DNA of 64,000 nucleotides from Butyricicoccus intestinisimiae (GTDB taxonomy: Bacteria; Bacillota; Clostridia; Oscillospirales; Butyricicoccaceae): NCBI RefSeq assembly GCF_018918345.1, contig NZ_JAHLQI010000004.1, positions 62,001 to 126,000 of the forward strand, in the 5' to 3' direction. The notes beneath the pieces are model-generated. The model saw nothing but the letters and a program-made list of their open reading frames with translations, had not been told where the DNA came from and did no database searches. Of this stretch, positions 8,812-17,887 are shown in pieces. The position numbers and the translations under genes are program-made. Every line of letters begins with the position of its first letter. The stretch's first letter is position 1.

Positions 8812-8819
8812 GTATCAGA

Positions 8820-9734
8820 TTATAATTGTCGGGTGAAGAAATCGGCAATCAGCTGTTTGGTGCTGTCCTGAAAGAACTCGCGGGTACCGTGTCCGGCGCC
8901 GGTGACTTCATAAAATTCCGCCCGATTTTCCAGACCCGCAGATACCATGGCGTCATAAAAATCCTCGCTGATTTTGAGCGGAACAATCGGATCCTGATCT
9001 CCGTGGAAAATGGCGATGGGACACATCGCATCGTTGATATAATGAATGGGGCTTGCCTCATATGCTCGCTTGGGCAAGGTCTCCTCCGAGCCGCCGAGCA
9101 GCGCGCCCTCGTGGCTTTTTTTGATGCTGTTCCAGCGGCTGCGGCCGCTGTTGACCTCTGCGGTTGTCTTTTGCAGCAGCTGAGACAAATCGACCGGCCC
9201 GAACAAATCGCAGCACGCCTGAATGTCCGAAGAATAGCCGCTCCATTCGTCGGATTCTCCCAAATCGTTGTTCATGGCAGCCATCGAGGCGAGATAACCG
9301 CCTGCGGAGCGGCCAATCATGCCGATGCGATGCGGGTCAATGTGATACTGCTCGGCATGTGCGCGAAGGAATCGCACAGCTGTCTTTACATCAATCAGCT
9401 GTGCCGGATAGTGCGCCTGTGCGCTGCTGCGGTAGTACATAGAGACCAGTGCAAAGCCGCGCTCCGCGAGAAACTGCATCTCCGCAATGCTTTGGTTTTT
9501 GTCCGTCCCGCGCCACGCGCCGCCGGGCACCCAGATGATGGCGGGCAGCGGTTCGGGCGGAACATCCGTTGTCAAACCCGAAGCCAAACGCAGCTCCTGA
9601 TTGCCGTGGTGCAGCAGAATGGATAACTTCAAATCCAGCACAGAGCCGTCCGGCTGTTTGGCGTGAGAGTATGTAATATTATCAAGCAGGGTAAGCGTAC
9701 TGCGTTGAATATGCGGGTGAATGACGGTTTTCAT
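8820..9734 (-). CDS. Alpha/beta hydrolase (BD-FAE-type esterase)
   Basis: A 304-residue alpha/beta hydrolase. Seen motifs: oxyanion WVPGGAWRG, nucleophile elbow IGRSAGG (Gly-x-Ser-x-Gly), acid in HGDQDPIVP and base in TGAGHG. There is no signal peptide, so it is cytoplasmic. This form is common in carbohydrate esterases such as acetyl or feruloyl esterases, but the substrate is open. The start at 9734 has GAAGGAAG upstream and its own promoter. Confidence 0.88.
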   Translation of the reverse strand: MKTVIHPHIQRSTLTLLDNITYSHAKQPDGSVLDLKLSILLHHGNQELRLASGLTTDVPPEPLPAIIWVPGGAWRGTDKNQSIAEMQFLAERGFALVSMYYRSSAQAHYPAQLIDVKTAVRFLRAHAEQYHIDPHRIGMIGRSAGGYLASMAAMNNDLGESDEWSGYSSDIQACCDLFGPVDLSQLLQKTTAEVNSGRSRWNSIKKSHEGALLGGSEETLPKRAYEASPIHYINDAMCPIAIFHGDQDPIVPLKISEDFYDAMVSAGLENRAEFYEVTGAGHGTREFFQDSTKQLIADFFTRQL

Positions 9735-9768
9735 AAATACAGACTTCCTTCTTTTTTGTTCGTTATCT

Positions 9769-9797
9769 ATGATAATATGCGGAGGATGCGTTGTCAA
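9769..9797 (-). promoter_or_regulatory. Sigma-A promoter of the esterase gene
   Basis: On the minus strand TTGACA, 17 bp, TATCAT. Confidence 0.7.
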
Positions 9798-9810
9798 AGA
9801 AAAGATTCGC

Positions 9811-9839
9811 TTGAAAAATGGAAGAATTATCGGTAAAAT
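9811..9839 (+). promoter_or_regulatory. Sigma-A promoter of the NUDIX gene
   Basis: TTGAAA, 17 bp, TAAAAT; divergent from the esterase promoter. Confidence 0.6.
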
Positions 9840-9870
9840 AAACATAAGCTATGGAAAAGGAACGAGAAGT

Positions 9871-10395
9871 ATGGAAATTCTGGATATATATGATAGCAAC
9901 CGCATGCCGACCGGACGCACCTTTGTGCGCGGCACCAAGCCGGAGGGCGGCTATTATCTGGTGGCGCAGGTTATTGTGTTCAATACAAAAGGACAGATGC
10001 TCATTCAGCAGCGGCAGGCGCATAAGCTCGGCTGGCCGAATCGTTGGGACGTGTCCGCTGGCGGCAGCGTGCAGGCGGGCGAAACCAGCCAGCAGGCGGC
10101 GCAGCGCGAACTGCGGGAGGAACTGGGCTTGTCAGTGAATTTCACCGGCGTGCGCCCGCATGTGTGCTCAACGTTTGCCGAGGGCTTCACGGATGTCTAT
10201 ATTCTCAATCGGGAAGTAAACCTTTCTCGGCTGACGCTGCAGACGGAAGAAGTACAGGCGGTTCGCTGGGCGAATCGGGAGCAGGTGCTGCACATGATTG
10301 AGAATGATACCTTTATCCCGTATTATCCCGGCTGGATTGCGTATTTGTTTGACACCCACGAACAATACGGCAGTTTTCGGCGCGCGGGATATTGA
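9871..10395 (+). CDS. NUDIX hydrolase, isopentenyl-diphosphate isomerase-like
   Basis: A 174-residue NUDIX protein. The Nudix box is complete (GGSVQAGE, then RELREELGL). The N-terminal layout, ending in LGWPNRWDVSAGG, resembles the YfcD/Idi-like branch, in which a diphosphate-containing metabolite is hydrolysed or isomerised. The start at 9871 has an AAGGAACGAG site. Monocistronic; the substrate is unknown. Confidence 0.88.
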   Translation: MEILDIYDSNRMPTGRTFVRGTKPEGGYYLVAQVIVFNTKGQMLIQQRQAHKLGWPNRWDVSAGGSVQAGETSQQAAQRELREELGLSVNFTGVRPHVCSTFAEGFTDVYILNREVNLSRLTLQTEEVQAVRWANREQVLHMIENDTFIPYYPGWIAYLFDTHEQYGSFRRAGY

Positions 10396-10453
10396 GGGCT
10401 TGCGGACGGAAATTTAAATCATATAAAATTTATAGGAATTTGGGAAAAAGCAC

Positions 10454-10482
10454 TTGACACCGGATGGCAAACATGCTATTCT
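10454..10482 (+). promoter_or_regulatory. Sigma-A promoter of the metY-cysK leader
   Basis: Perfect TTGACA at 10454-10459, 17 bp, TATTCT at 10477-10482. A small hairpin (CCTACT/AGTAGG, 10503-10519) follows at the start of the transcript. Confidence 0.8.
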
Positions 10483-10543
10483 ATATTCAGTTAAACGAAA
10501 AGCCTACTTACACAGTAGGTTTTATGGGAAAAGGAGAAGCGAC

Positions 10544-10606
10544 ATGAACCATCGTATCTTCATTACGAAAGAATATACCTTCTACGGACGAATGTGCTGC
10601 TGTTGA
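10544..10606 (+). CDS. Cysteine leader peptide (20 residues ending Cys-Cys-Cys)
   Basis: A short ORF with a good AAAGGAGAAG site and ATG encodes MNHRIFITKEYTFYGRMCCC. The final three codons TGC TGC TGT lie 75 bp before the sulfur-assimilation genes metY and cysK. Peptides ending in a cysteine run occur upstream of sulfur genes in other bacteria and act as cysteine sensors through ribosome stalling. The role here is inference, but position and sequence are unusually clear. Confidence 0.75.
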   Translation: MNHRIFITKEYTFYGRMCCC

Positions 10607-10616
10607 AGATTTTTTT
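10578..10616 (+). promoter_or_regulatory. Candidate attenuator overlapping the Cys codons
   Basis: CTTC.ACGG pairs with GC.GTTGAAG (one mismatch, one G-U pair) and is followed by seven T. The right arm overlaps the last Cys codon and the stop codon of the leader peptide, so a stalled ribosome would prevent the hairpin. The stem is short and imperfect. Confidence 0.45.
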
Positions 10617-10680
10617 GACACACAGAAAGAATACCAGCACAAGTTATACAACATCGTCTATAGAATAAGGAGAATATACA

Positions 10681-11976
10681 ATGAGCGACAAGAAATTCCA
10701 CTTTGAAACCCTGCAGTTACACGTTGGTCAGGAGCAGGCTGACCCGACAACCGATGCACGCGCTGTGCCGATTTATCAGACCACTTCTTATGTGTTCCAC
10801 AACAGCGACCACGCAGCTGCCCGCTTCGGTCTGGCTGACGCCGGCAACATTTACGGCCGTCTGACCAACCCGACGGAGGACGTCTTTGAAAAGCGTATCG
10901 CAGCACTGGAGGGCGGTTCTTCTGCACTGGCAGTTGCTTCCGGCGCAGCAGCTCTGACCTACACGTTTAAGACGCTGGCACATCAGGGCGACAACATCGT
11001 AGCTGCCAAGACCATTTACGGCGGCACCTACAACTATCTGGAGCACACTCTGCCGAAGGACGGCGTGACCACCAAGTTCGTAGATCCGGATAACATTGAG
11101 AACTTCAAGAATGCCATTGATGAAAACACCAAGGCTGTGTTCTTTGAGACGCTGGGCAATCCGAATTGTAACCTGATCGACATTCAGGCGGTTGCAGACA
11201 TCGCACATGCACAGGGCGTTCCAGTTGTTATTGACTCTACGTTCGCGACTCCGTATCTGCTTCGCCCGTTTGAGTACGGTGCAGACATCGTGGTTCATTC
11301 CGCTACCAAGTTTATCGGCGGTCACGGCACCACGCTGGGCGGCGTCATCGTAGAGAGCGGCAAGTTTGACTGGAAGGCTTCCGGCAGATTTGCAGATCTG
11401 GTAGATCCGGACCCGTCCTATCACGGCATCAGCTTTGTAGATGCCTGCGGACCGGCAGCGTTCACCACCAAGATTCGCGCCATTCTGCTGCGCGATACCG
11501 GCGCTACCATCTCTCCGTTCAACGCATTCCTGCTGCTGCAGGGTCTGGAAACCCTGTCTCTGCGCGTAGAACGTCACGTAGAGAACACCAAGAAGGTTCT
11601 GGAATACCTCCAGAAGCAGCCGCTGGTTGAGTCTATCAACCATGCATCCCTGAACCCGAAGTATCAGGATCTGTACAACAAGTATTTCCCGAACGGTGCA
11701 GGCTCCATTTTCACCTTCAACATCAAGGGCGGCGAAAAGGAAGCAAAGAAGTTCATTGATTCTCTGCAGATTTTCTCCATTCTGGCAAATGTTGCAGACG
11801 TAAAGTCTCTGGTTATCCATCCGGCTACCACCACGCACAGCCAGTGCACGGCAGAGGAGCTGGAGGAGCAGGGCATCCATCCGAACACCATCCGCCTGTC
11901 CATCGGCACCGAGCACGCAGATGATATCATCTGGGATCTGGATCAGGCATTCGAAGCTGTCAAGGCTGACGCATAA
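10681..11976 (+). CDS. metY: O-acetylhomoserine sulfhydrylase
   Basis: A 431-residue PLP enzyme of the Cys/Met metabolism family, making homocysteine from O-acetylhomoserine and sulfide. The N-terminal FETLQLHVGQEQADP, IYQTTSYVF and NIYGRLTNPT segments and the PLP lysine in HSATKFIGGHG are typical; the length matches the long (about 430 residue) MetY class rather than cystathionine gamma-synthase. It is followed 90 bp later by cysK and preceded by the Cys leader, so the pair forms a sulfide-fixation unit. Confidence 0.93.
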   Translation: MSDKKFHFETLQLHVGQEQADPTTDARAVPIYQTTSYVFHNSDHAAARFGLADAGNIYGRLTNPTEDVFEKRIAALEGGSSALAVASGAAALTYTFKTLAHQGDNIVAAKTIYGGTYNYLEHTLPKDGVTTKFVDPDNIENFKNAIDENTKAVFFETLGNPNCNLIDIQAVADIAHAQGVPVVIDSTFATPYLLRPFEYGADIVVHSATKFIGGHGTTLGGVIVESGKFDWKASGRFADLVDPDPSYHGISFVDACGPAAFTTKIRAILLRDTGATISPFNAFLLLQGLETLSLRVERHVENTKKVLEYLQKQPLVESINHASLNPKYQDLYNKYFPNGAGSIFTFNIKGGEKEAKKFIDSLQIFSILANVADVKSLVIHPATTTHSQCTAEELEEQGIHPNTIRLSIGTEHADDIIWDLDQAFEAVKADA

Positions 11977-12007
11977 ATTAGAAATCATCGTACCATATGA
12001 TATATCG

Positions 12008-12035
12008 GCTGTCGGGACCTAGCCGCCCCGACAGC
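12008..12035 (+). other. Intercistronic hairpin between metY and cysK
   Basis: Perfect 9-bp stem GCTGTCGGG/CCCGACAGC with a 10-nt loop and no T run. It may set relative mRNA stability of the two genes rather than terminate. Confidence 0.6.
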
Positions 12036-12066
12036 TCAGGAAAAAATGAAAAGAGGCATTTTTATT

Positions 12067-12996
12067 ATGGCTATCAAGCAGAGCATTACAGAACTGATCG
12101 GCAATACGCCGCTGCTGGAACTGGTAAATTTTGAAAAAGCAAACAACCTGAACGCAAAAATCGTTGCAAAGCTGGAGTACTTCAATCCGGCAGGAAGCGT
12201 CAAGGATCGTGTTGCAAACGCAATGATCGCGGACGCAGAGGCAAAGGGCGTTTTGAAGCCGGGTGCAACCATCATCGAGCCGACCTCCGGCAACACAGGC
12301 ATTGGCTTGGCTGCCGTTGGTTCCGCGAAGGGCTACCATGTCATCCTGACCATGCCGGAAACCATGTCCATTGAGCGCCGCAAGCTGGTTGCTGCTTATG
12401 GCGCAGAAGTTGTTCTGACATCCGGTTCCGCCGGCATGAAGGGCGCGATTGCAAAGGCGGAGGAACTGGAAAAGTCCATCGAGAACGCAGTGATTTTGGG
12501 TCAGTTCGTCAATCCTGCCAACCCGAAGGTGCATTATGACACCACCGGTCCGGAAATCTGGGAGCAGACCGAGGGCAAGGTTGATATCTTTGTTGCTGGC
12601 GTTGGCACCGGCGGCACCGTTTCCGGCACCGGCGAGTACCTGAAGGCACAGAATCCGAATGTCAAGGTCGTTGCTGTCGAGCCAGCTACCTCTCCGGTCC
12701 TGTCGGAGGGCAAGGCTGGTCCGCATAAGATTCAGGGCATCGGCGCGGGATTTGTTCCGGATACGCTGGACACCAAGGTATATGACGAAGTATTTCCGGT
12801 ACCGAATGAGGCTGCTTTTGCAGTAGGCCGCGAGATTGCTCGCCGCGAGGGCATTCTGGTTGGTATTTCCTCCGGCGCAGCTGTTTATGCTGCCGCTGAG
12901 CTGGCAAAGCGGCCGGAAAATGCAGGCAAGACCATCGTAGCACTGCTGCCGGATACCGGTGAGAGATACCTGTCTACGGCACTGTTTGCAGACTAA
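12067..12996 (+). CDS. cysK: Cysteine synthase A
   Basis: A 309-residue O-acetylserine sulfhydrylase. [10 protein letters not shown], the PLP lysine in PAGSVKDR, the substrate loop [11 protein letters not shown] and [12 protein letters not shown] (phosphate cup) are all present. The start at 12067 gives the usual family N-terminus; an in-frame ATG at 12046 would add seven residues and is weaker. Likely cotranscribed with metY. Confidence 0.95.
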   Translation: MAIKQSITELIGNTPLLELVNFEKANNLNAKIVAKLEYFNPAGSVKDRVANAMIADAEAKGVLKPGATIIEPTSGNTGIGLAAVGSAKGYHVILTMPETMSIERRKLVAAYGAEVVLTSGSAGMKGAIAKAEELEKSIENAVILGQFVNPANPKVHYDTTGPEIWEQTEGKVDIFVAGVGTGGTVSGTGEYLKAQNPNVKVVAVEPATSPVLSEGKAGPHKIQGIGAGFVPDTLDTKVYDEVFPVPNEAAFAVGREIARREGILVGISSGAAVYAAAELAKRPENAGKTIVALLPDTGERYLSTALFAD

Positions 12997-13016
12997 GTTT
13001 GTTCATACAAAATTGC

Positions 13017-13059
13017 AAGGGCAGAATGTGCGGAAAACCGCCATTCTGCCCTTCTTTTC
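13017..13059 (+). terminator. Terminator after cysK
   Basis: Long perfect stem AAGGGCAGAATG/CATTCTGCCCTT with an inner GCGG-AAAA-CCGC and a T-rich tail. Confidence 0.9.
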
Positions 13060-13074
13060 TTGAGACATTGTTTG

Positions 13075-13083
13075 TGCTATAAT
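13075..13083 (+). promoter_or_regulatory. Extended -10 promoter of hydE
   Basis: TGCTATAAT, a TGn-extended -10 box with no clear -35, 40 bp before the start codon. Confidence 0.55.
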
Positions 13084-13122
13084 AACTACTGCGTAATGAT
13101 AAGAAATGCGAGAGGATGACAC

Positions 13123-14154
13123 ATGGAGCAGCTAATTGAGACACTTCGGACACAGCGCGATCTCTCTGACGAAGAACTGACTGCGCTGATTACACGCGAG
13201 AGCGATGACAAAGATTTGTTTGCGGCGGCGGACGCTGTCCGGCGGGAGCACTACGGAACCGATGTTTTTTTGCGCGGACTCATTGAGTTCACCAACGTCT
13301 GTCAAAATGACTGCTATTATTGCGGCATTCGCAAGAGCAATGCGCAGGCACAGCGGTACCGGCTGACGCAGGAGCAGATTTTACACAGCTGTGAAAACGG
13401 GTACCGGATGGGATTCCGCACGTTTGTTTTGCAGGGCGGCGAAGACCCGCGCAATACGGACGCATGGGTTTGTTCTATGGTTGATAAAATCAAGACGGCG
13501 CATCCCGATTGTGCCGTCACGCTCTCCATCGGAGAACAGTCTCGTGCCAGCTATCAGGCGTATTTTGAAGCGGGAGCGGATCGGTATTTGCTGCGCCATG
13601 AGACCGCGAGTGATGCCCATTATCGCAGACTGCATCCAAAAGAAATGAGCCTTGCAAACCGCAAGCGCTGCCTGTTTGACCTCAAAGAAATCGGCTATCA
13701 GGTCGGTGCGGGCTTTATGGTCGGCTCTCCGTGGCAGACGCCCAAAGAATTGGTTGCAGATTTGCGCTTTTTACAGGAATTACAGCCGGATATGATTGGT
13801 ATTGGTCCATTTATTCCGCATCATGAGACGCCGTTTGCGGACAAACAGCCGGGAACACTGGAATTGACGCTGCGCATGCTGTCGATTCTGCGGCTGTTGT
13901 TTCCGTATGTGCTGCTTCCGGCGACAACGGCGCTGGGCACCATCAGCCCCATCGGGCGCGAATTGGGCTTGAAAGCCGGTGCGAATGTCATGATGCCGAA
14001 TTTGACACCGACAGATGCACGGAAGCATTATGACCTGTACGACAACAAAATTTGCATGGATGAAGAAGCGGCAAAGTGCCGACTTTGCCAAGAAGGGCGC
14101 GTGCGTTCCGTCGGGTATCAAATTGTCAGCGACCGCGGCGATGTGCGCAGATAA
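13123..14154 (+). CDS. hydE: [FeFe]-hydrogenase maturase HydE
   Basis: A 343-residue radical SAM enzyme involved in making the diiron subcluster of the H-cluster. The radical SAM motif is CQNDCYYC (Cx3Cx2C) near residue 64; GPFIPHHETPF and MMPNLTPTDARKHY are typical of the HydE/BioB-like group. HydF, HydG and a hydrogenase are not in the window. A small cysteine pair (CRLCQ) sits near the C-terminus, as in clostridial HydE. It starts an operon with the two genes that follow. Confidence 0.9.
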   Translation: MEQLIETLRTQRDLSDEELTALITRESDDKDLFAAADAVRREHYGTDVFLRGLIEFTNVCQNDCYYCGIRKSNAQAQRYRLTQEQILHSCENGYRMGFRTFVLQGGEDPRNTDAWVCSMVDKIKTAHPDCAVTLSIGEQSRASYQAYFEAGADRYLLRHETASDAHYRRLHPKEMSLANRKRCLFDLKEIGYQVGAGFMVGSPWQTPKELVADLRFLQELQPDMIGIGPFIPHHETPFADKQPGTLELTLRMLSILRLLFPYVLLPATTALGTISPIGRELGLKAGANVMMPNLTPTDARKHYDLYDNKICMDEEAAKCRLCQEGRVRSVGYQIVSDRGDVRR

Positions 14155-14175
14155 ATAGAAGGAGGGACAATTGGC

Positions 14176-15300
14176 ATGGTACAAACAGAGCGGCTGGTGC
14201 AGACCTTTTGTCGGATGGTTTCGTTCGACAGTCCGTCGTATGGAGAACGAGAGATTTGTGATTTTTTAACAGAGCATTTGACAGCTTTGGGGCTGCGGGT
14301 ACAGGAGGACGACGCCGCGCAGCGCATACACGGAACGGCAGGCAATCTCTATGCCTATCTTCCGGCGACCCAAGGCATGGAGCAGCTGCCGCCGCTGTTG
14401 TTTTCCGGCCATATGGACACGGTAGAACCGTCCAAGGGCAAAAAAGCAATTGTTCATGCCGATGGAACTATCACTTCGGACGGCAGCACGGTATTGGGCG
14501 CGGATGACTGCGCGGCGCTGGCGGCGATTTTGGAAGCGCTGACTGTCATGCAGGAAAATCATTTGCCGCACCGCGCCATTGAGATTTTATTTTCTGCGGC
14601 AGAGGAGACCTACTGTATTGGCGCGAGTGTGTTTGATTTTTCAAAAATTCGGGCGAAAGAGGCGTATGTGCTGGATTTAACCGGTGCGGTCGGCGGCGCA
14701 GCGGTGCAGGCGCCGACGCTGCTCTCGTTCCGCATTGCGGTGCAAGGCAAGGCGAGCCACGCCGGATTTCATCCGGAGCAGGGCATTCATGCCATTTGTG
14801 TAGCGGCATCGGCGGCACGCAGATTACAAAACGGCTGGCTGGACGAAAACACCACCCGCAACATCGGCACGATTCACGGCGGCACACAGACCAACATTGT
14901 GCCGGAGCGCTGTGTTGTCACGGGTGAAATTCGCAGCTTTGACCACGAACAGGCGATGCGCACGTGGGAGGAAACCAAGCACGTATTTGAAGAAGAAGCG
15001 CGCAGCTTGGGCGCAGACGTCGAGGCGGAACACACGGTACATATTCACGCCTACAAGACACCGGAGCAGCATCTGGTTGTGCAGCGGTTTCAGCGCGTTT
15101 GTGCCAAACATGGCATACCCAGCAATCTGTGCAGCACGATGGGCGGCAGCGACAACAATCCGTTGTCTGAGCACGGATTGACGGGCATCGTGCTGGCAAC
15201 GGCAATGAACAATTGCCATTCGTGCAGCGAATACAGCCATGTAGATGAGCTGAAAAAAATTGCCGCCATCACCGTCGATTTGATGTGTTCGGAGGAGTAA
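14176..15300 (+). CDS. M20-family peptidase (peptidase T-like)
   Basis: A 374-residue zinc aminopeptidase-like protein. Metal ligands: His and Asp in SGHMDTV, bridging Asp in GADDCAAL, general base Glu in SAAEETY. The dimerisation lid domain (residues about 180-290, SHAGFHPEQGIHA) is present. Close to the clostridial PepT-like M20 group, so di- or tripeptide cleavage in the cytoplasm is likely. An AGGAGGG site precedes the start; it is 22 bp after hydE and 7 bp before the next gene. Confidence 0.88.
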   Translation: MVQTERLVQTFCRMVSFDSPSYGEREICDFLTEHLTALGLRVQEDDAAQRIHGTAGNLYAYLPATQGMEQLPPLLFSGHMDTVEPSKGKKAIVHADGTITSDGSTVLGADDCAALAAILEALTVMQENHLPHRAIEILFSAAEETYCIGASVFDFSKIRAKEAYVLDLTGAVGGAAVQAPTLLSFRIAVQGKASHAGFHPEQGIHAICVAASAARRLQNGWLDENTTRNIGTIHGGTQTNIVPERCVVTGEIRSFDHEQAMRTWEETKHVFEEEARSLGADVEAEHTVHIHAYKTPEQHLVVQRFQRVCAKHGIPSNLCSTMGGSDNNPLSEHGLTGIVLATAMNNCHSCSEYSHVDELKKIAAITVDLMCSEE

Positions 15301-15306
15301 ACGCAC

Positions 15307-15930
15307 ATGAAAACACCAATGCATTATCAGATTTCCGAATACGACTGCGGCCCGACCACCATGATGAATGCGATGAGCTTTTTGTTCACGCGCGAACAGC
15401 TGCTGCCGGAGATTGTCCAGCACATTATGCTGTACAGCTTGGATGCTTACAATGCCAAGGGAGAGACCGGCAGAAGCGGTACCTCGCGCATGGCGATGAT
15501 GTTTTTGTCCAATTGGCTGACACAGTTCGGAAAAGCCTGTCAGTTTCCTGTTGCATGCAAGTACCTGAGCCAAGATGCGGTATATTTGGGCGGAGATAGC
15601 GAATTGACACAGACGCTGCGCTGTCATGGCGCGGTAATTGTCCGCTTAAATTACGGCGGCGATCACTATGTCCTGCTGACGGAACAGGAGGGCGAACAGG
15701 TTTCGATGTTTGACCCGTATTTCCGCAAGCGTCCGTTTATTCAAGAAGATATCGCACTGATTGATTCCGAACCGTTTAAGCGCAATCGCATCGTGACCAT
15801 TGACCGGCTCAACGCCAAACAGAAAGACGGCTTGTATGCCCTTGGCCCCAAAGAAGGCAGAGAAGCCATCCTGCTGTTCAACCAGAACACCCGCCTGACC
15901 GAAGAAAAGACAATTGAGTATTTTATCTAA
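15307..15930 (+). CDS. C39-like cysteine peptidase domain protein
   Basis: A 207-residue protein. The start ISEYDCGPTTMMNAMSF holds the likely nucleophile Cys of a C39/papain-like fold; GGDHYVLLTEQ supplies the His, and FDPYFRK the Asp/Asn. Without a transporter domain or signal peptide it is not a bacteriocin exporter, and its target is unknown. It overlaps nothing but sits 6 bp after the M20 peptidase gene with GGAGGAG, so it belongs to the same operon. Confidence 0.75.
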   Translation: MKTPMHYQISEYDCGPTTMMNAMSFLFTREQLLPEIVQHIMLYSLDAYNAKGETGRSGTSRMAMMFLSNWLTQFGKACQFPVACKYLSQDAVYLGGDSELTQTLRCHGAVIVRLNYGGDHYVLLTEQEGEQVSMFDPYFRKRPFIQEDIALIDSEPFKRNRIVTIDRLNAKQKDGLYALGPKEGREAILLFNQNTRLTEEKTIEYFI

Positions 15931-15938
15931 GATATAGC

Positions 15939-15971
15939 AAAATCCCCAGCTGATGTCAGTTGGGGATTTTG
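15939..15971. terminator. Bidirectional terminator
   Basis: AAAATCCCCAGCTGA/TCAGTTGGGGATTTT hairpin between converging genes. Confidence 0.8.
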
Positions 15972-15975
15972 TGGT

Positions 15976-16654
15976 TTATGCTGTTTTTATGTATTGCAGC
16001 AGTTCCGCTGCATTTTCGCTGACAGAAGCGCAGACTTCCCGCTGAAGCAGCTGTTCCAGCGCCTGCTTTATGGATTGTCTGTTTTCCGGTGACATAATAT
16101 CCCATAACAAATTGACCGCACAACAGCAGATTTGATAATCCGAGCTGTTGAGAAAAGCAAGCAGCTTTTTGAGAGATTTTTTATGCCAGAGCACATACTT
16201 TGCATAGTAAAAACTCAGCATACAGTGTTCGGATTTCTTGATTTTTGGCAGCTTTTTGAGCTGTTTTAAGAACTTTTTCTGCTTTTTATGTACACCCAGA
16301 GCTTGTGTGATATCAGCCCATGACAGTATGGCATAGGAACGGGCGAGCGCATTCGGTTCATGAACAATGGCTTGTTTCAAAACCTTCTGCACATGCTTTG
16401 ATGGGAACGCAGAGAGGGAATCATACGCTTCTGTGCGGACAAGTGCATCTTTGTCACATGCCAGAGTGAGCAAAACACGCTTTGCTTTTGACACAGAAGC
16501 ATGTACAAGAAGCCCTGCGCACCTACCTCGAATAAGAGCATCTTTGTCATTTGCCAATACACAAATGCTCTTGATGTTCTTTTTTTGTTAACGCAGGCTT
16601 GTTCTCGTATTTGGTCAAAAGAACCCATTTCTCTTGAAAAGACATTTTTTTCAT
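15976..16654 (-). pseudogene. HEAT-repeat protein, frameshifted at an A7 run
   Basis: The main frame (15976-16557) has tandem HEAT-like helices; VLANDKDALIRGRCAGLL and TLACDKDALVRTEAYDSL are clearly two copies of one repeat. It has no good ATG. A second frame starting at 16654 (MKKMSFQEKWVLLTKYENK) with a good ribosome site ends at 16547 after 35 codons. Both frames meet at seven A (16580-16586 as T on the plus strand). Removing one A joins them into a protein of about 225 residues running ...ALTKKNIKSICVLANDKD. It is either a true mutation, slippage, or a sequencing error. The function is unknown; such proteins are usually binding scaffolds. Confidence 0.75.
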
Positions 16655-16689
16655 CATATATCCTGCCTGGAATGCTTCATATAAAAATC

Positions 16690-17187
16690 TTACCGATTAT
16701 CAATCTTCTCCGGATACAGGTCGTGGTTTGCCATGCGGTTCCAAGCGACTTCCTCCCAGCGGGTGCCCGGCTTGCCGTAGTTGCAGTACGGGTCAATCGA
16801 GATGCCGCCGCGCGGCGTGAACTTGCCCCAGACCTCGATGTACTTCGGCCCCATGAGCTTGATGAGATCCTTCATGATGATGTTCACGCAGTCCTCATGG
16901 AAATCGCCGTGGTTGCGGAAGCTGAACAGATACAGCTTGAGCGATTTGCTCTCAACCATGCGGACGTCCGGTACATATGAGATGGTGATGGTGGCGAAAT
17001 CCGGCTGGCCGGTAATCGGGCACAGACTGGTAAACTCCGGACAATTGAATTTGACAAAATAATCGTTGTCCGGATGCTTGTTCACAAAGGTCTCCAGCAC
17101 TTCCGGTGCGTAGTCATCCTTGTACTGCGTGTGCTGGTTTCCGAGCAGGGTAATGCCCTGCTTTTCTTCTGTAGTTCTTCCTTCCAT
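16690..17187 (-). CDS. queF: preQ0 reductase QueF
   Basis: A 165-residue unimodular QueF that reduces 7-cyano-7-deazaguanine to preQ1 with NADPH. The catalytic Cys and Asp are in [13 protein letters not shown], and the QueF motif [14 protein letters not shown] is complete. Last gene of the queuosine-precursor operon, 3 bp after queC, with GGAGG before the start. Confidence 0.96.
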   Translation of the reverse strand: MEGRTTEEKQGITLLGNQHTQYKDDYAPEVLETFVNKHPDNDYFVKFNCPEFTSLCPITGQPDFATITISYVPDVRMVESKSLKLYLFSFRNHGDFHEDCVNIIMKDLIKLMGPKYIEVWGKFTPRGGISIDPYCNYGKPGTRWEEVAWNRMANHDLYPEKIDNR

Positions 17188-17190
17188 GTG

Positions 17191-17877
17191 TCAATCCTCC
17201 AATGCAGGGTCTTTTACGCCGTTTGCGGCGAATGCCGCTGCGCGGTCCAGACAGGTGCCGCACTTGCCGCACGGCTTGTCGCCGCCTTCGTAACAGCTCC
17301 ATGTCAGCTCATACGGTACGTGCAGGCGCAGGCCCTCGCGCACAACATCCTTCTTTGTCCAGTTGACAAACGGAGCTTCGATGGTCAGCTGATTGCCGCT
17401 GCCCAGCTCAATCGCAGACTTCATTGCCTCGTTGAAGGCGTCGCTGCAATCCGGATAGGCGTTGCCAGCCGCGTCATCGCTGTGCGCGCCGTAGTAAATC
17501 ACAGAGCAGTCCTTGGACAGCGCAATGCTGGCAGCAGAGGAAAGAAACAGACCATTGCGGAACGGTACATAGGTAGAAACCGGCTTGCCGTCGGTTTTCT
17601 TGAGCTGGTCGGCATAGGATTCCTCCGGAATCTCCTCGGCACAGCCCTGTAACAGCGTGCATTTGGTGTCGTACTGGAAAATCTTGGCGAGATCCAGTGT
17701 AATCAGCTCGACACCATAATAACGAGCGACTGCCTCCGCCGCCTCAATTTCCTTGTCATGCTTCTGACCATAGGTGATGGACAGGGCGGTGACATTTTCT
17801 TTTCCGTATTTCTCAATGGCGAGACCCAGACAGGTTGTGCTGTCCACGCCGCCGCTGGATAAAACAAGTGCTCTCAT
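17191..17877 (-). CDS. queC: 7-cyano-7-deazaguanine synthase QueC
   Basis: A 228-residue ATP-dependent enzyme converting CDG to preQ0. The PP-loop SSGGVDSTTC is at the N-terminus and the zinc site SCYEGGDKPCGKCGTC near the C-terminus. The start at 17877 has an AAGGAG site; longer in-frame starts lack one. It sits 10 bp after folE. Confidence 0.96.
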   Translation of the reverse strand: MRALVLSSGGVDSTTCLGLAIEKYGKENVTALSITYGQKHDKEIEAAEAVARYYGVELITLDLAKIFQYDTKCTLLQGCAEEIPEESYADQLKKTDGKPVSTYVPFRNGLFLSSAASIALSKDCSVIYYGAHSDDAAGNAYPDCSDAFNEAMKSAIELGSGNQLTIEAPFVNWTKKDVVREGLRLHVPYELTWSCYEGGDKPCGKCGTCLDRAAAFAANGVKDPALED

Positions 17878-17887
17878 GCTGTTCTCC

